Shown here: positions 47,994 through 64,000 of the stretch, piece by piece | Position numbering within the stretch: position 1 is the stretch's first letter | How the letters are laid out: each line of letters begins with the position of its first letter | Assembly: GCF_963576615.1 (NCBI RefSeq) | Contig: NC_088709.1 | Span: 23,018,243-23,082,242, forward strand | DNA: 64,000 nt | Reading direction: 5' to 3' | Origin: Watersipora subatra | Lineage: Eukaryota > Bryozoa > Gymnolaemata > Cheilostomatida > Watersiporidae | Position numbers and translations under genes: made by a program | The notes under the pieces: model-generated | What the model was told of the DNA's origin: nothing | Database searches by the model: none | Seen by the model: only the letters and a program-made list of their open reading frames with translations

Positions 47994-64000
<16,007 letters not shown>

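Overview
This is an animal nuclear window: intron-rich, AT-rich, with GT–AG introns, many minisatellites and interspersed repeats, and no bacterial features. The gene set (kinesin-1, an ATG4 C/D-type protease, a rough-like homeobox gene and SERCA) fits a protostome invertebrate. A lophotrochozoan, possibly a bryozoan, is my guess, but nothing here fixes the species. I rebuilt each gene by translating exons and checking that donor and acceptor phases close without a break. All four proteins assemble cleanly.

Layout. (1) 414–18170, minus: kinesin-1 heavy chain, 14 coding exons, about 685 residues; the C-terminal stalk and tail lie off the left edge. Its introns hold a terminal-inverted-repeat element in two copies, a piggyBac-like MITE, a tRNA-like SINE head and several minisatellites. 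(2) About 18200–24000: head-to-head intergenic or 5'-UTR space with a decayed non-LTR retrotransposon (19290–21742). (3) 24000–32509, plus: ATG4 cysteine protease, 7 coding exons, 463 residues, complete. (4) 32510–41100: intergenic, with a 27-bp minisatellite, a retrotransposon 3' end and AT-rich DNA. (5) 41109–47404, plus: rough-like homeobox gene, 6 coding exons, 308 residues. (6) 47994–62713, minus: SERCA calcium pump, from actuator-domain residues to the C-terminus; the first ~145 residues lie off the right edge. Rough and SERCA meet tail to tail at about 47.54 kb, with polyadenylation signals on opposite strands only 8 bp apart.

The most interesting biology is in splicing. SERCA has two tandem 134-nt exons (51604–51737 and 51292–51425) of identical phase that encode alternative versions of the luminal loop 7/8 plus TM8. 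Because 134 is not a multiple of three, using both or neither shifts the frame, so they must be mutually exclusive. SERCA also has two possible C-termini: a long hydrophobic tail, or, through an internal donor, a short tail ending in KKRR. In ATG4, the 3' splice site of exon 3 together with the first ~20 nt of that exon has been amplified into about 21 upstream copies of a ~37-bp unit. The units I traced run into a stop codon if used. The next ATG4 array, in intron 4, is about 30 copies of an 18-bp unit containing the consensus donor GTAAGT. Minisatellites also abut acceptors in kinesin (exons 8 and 9) and lie close to one in rough (exon 2), and CT-rich arrays in SERCA introns resemble acceptors in the sense direction. 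Together they suggest that splice-signal sequence is a recurrent seed for tandem expansion in this genome.

The four genes share no pathway. They are ordinary neighbours: a transport motor, an autophagy protease, a transcription factor and an ER calcium pump.
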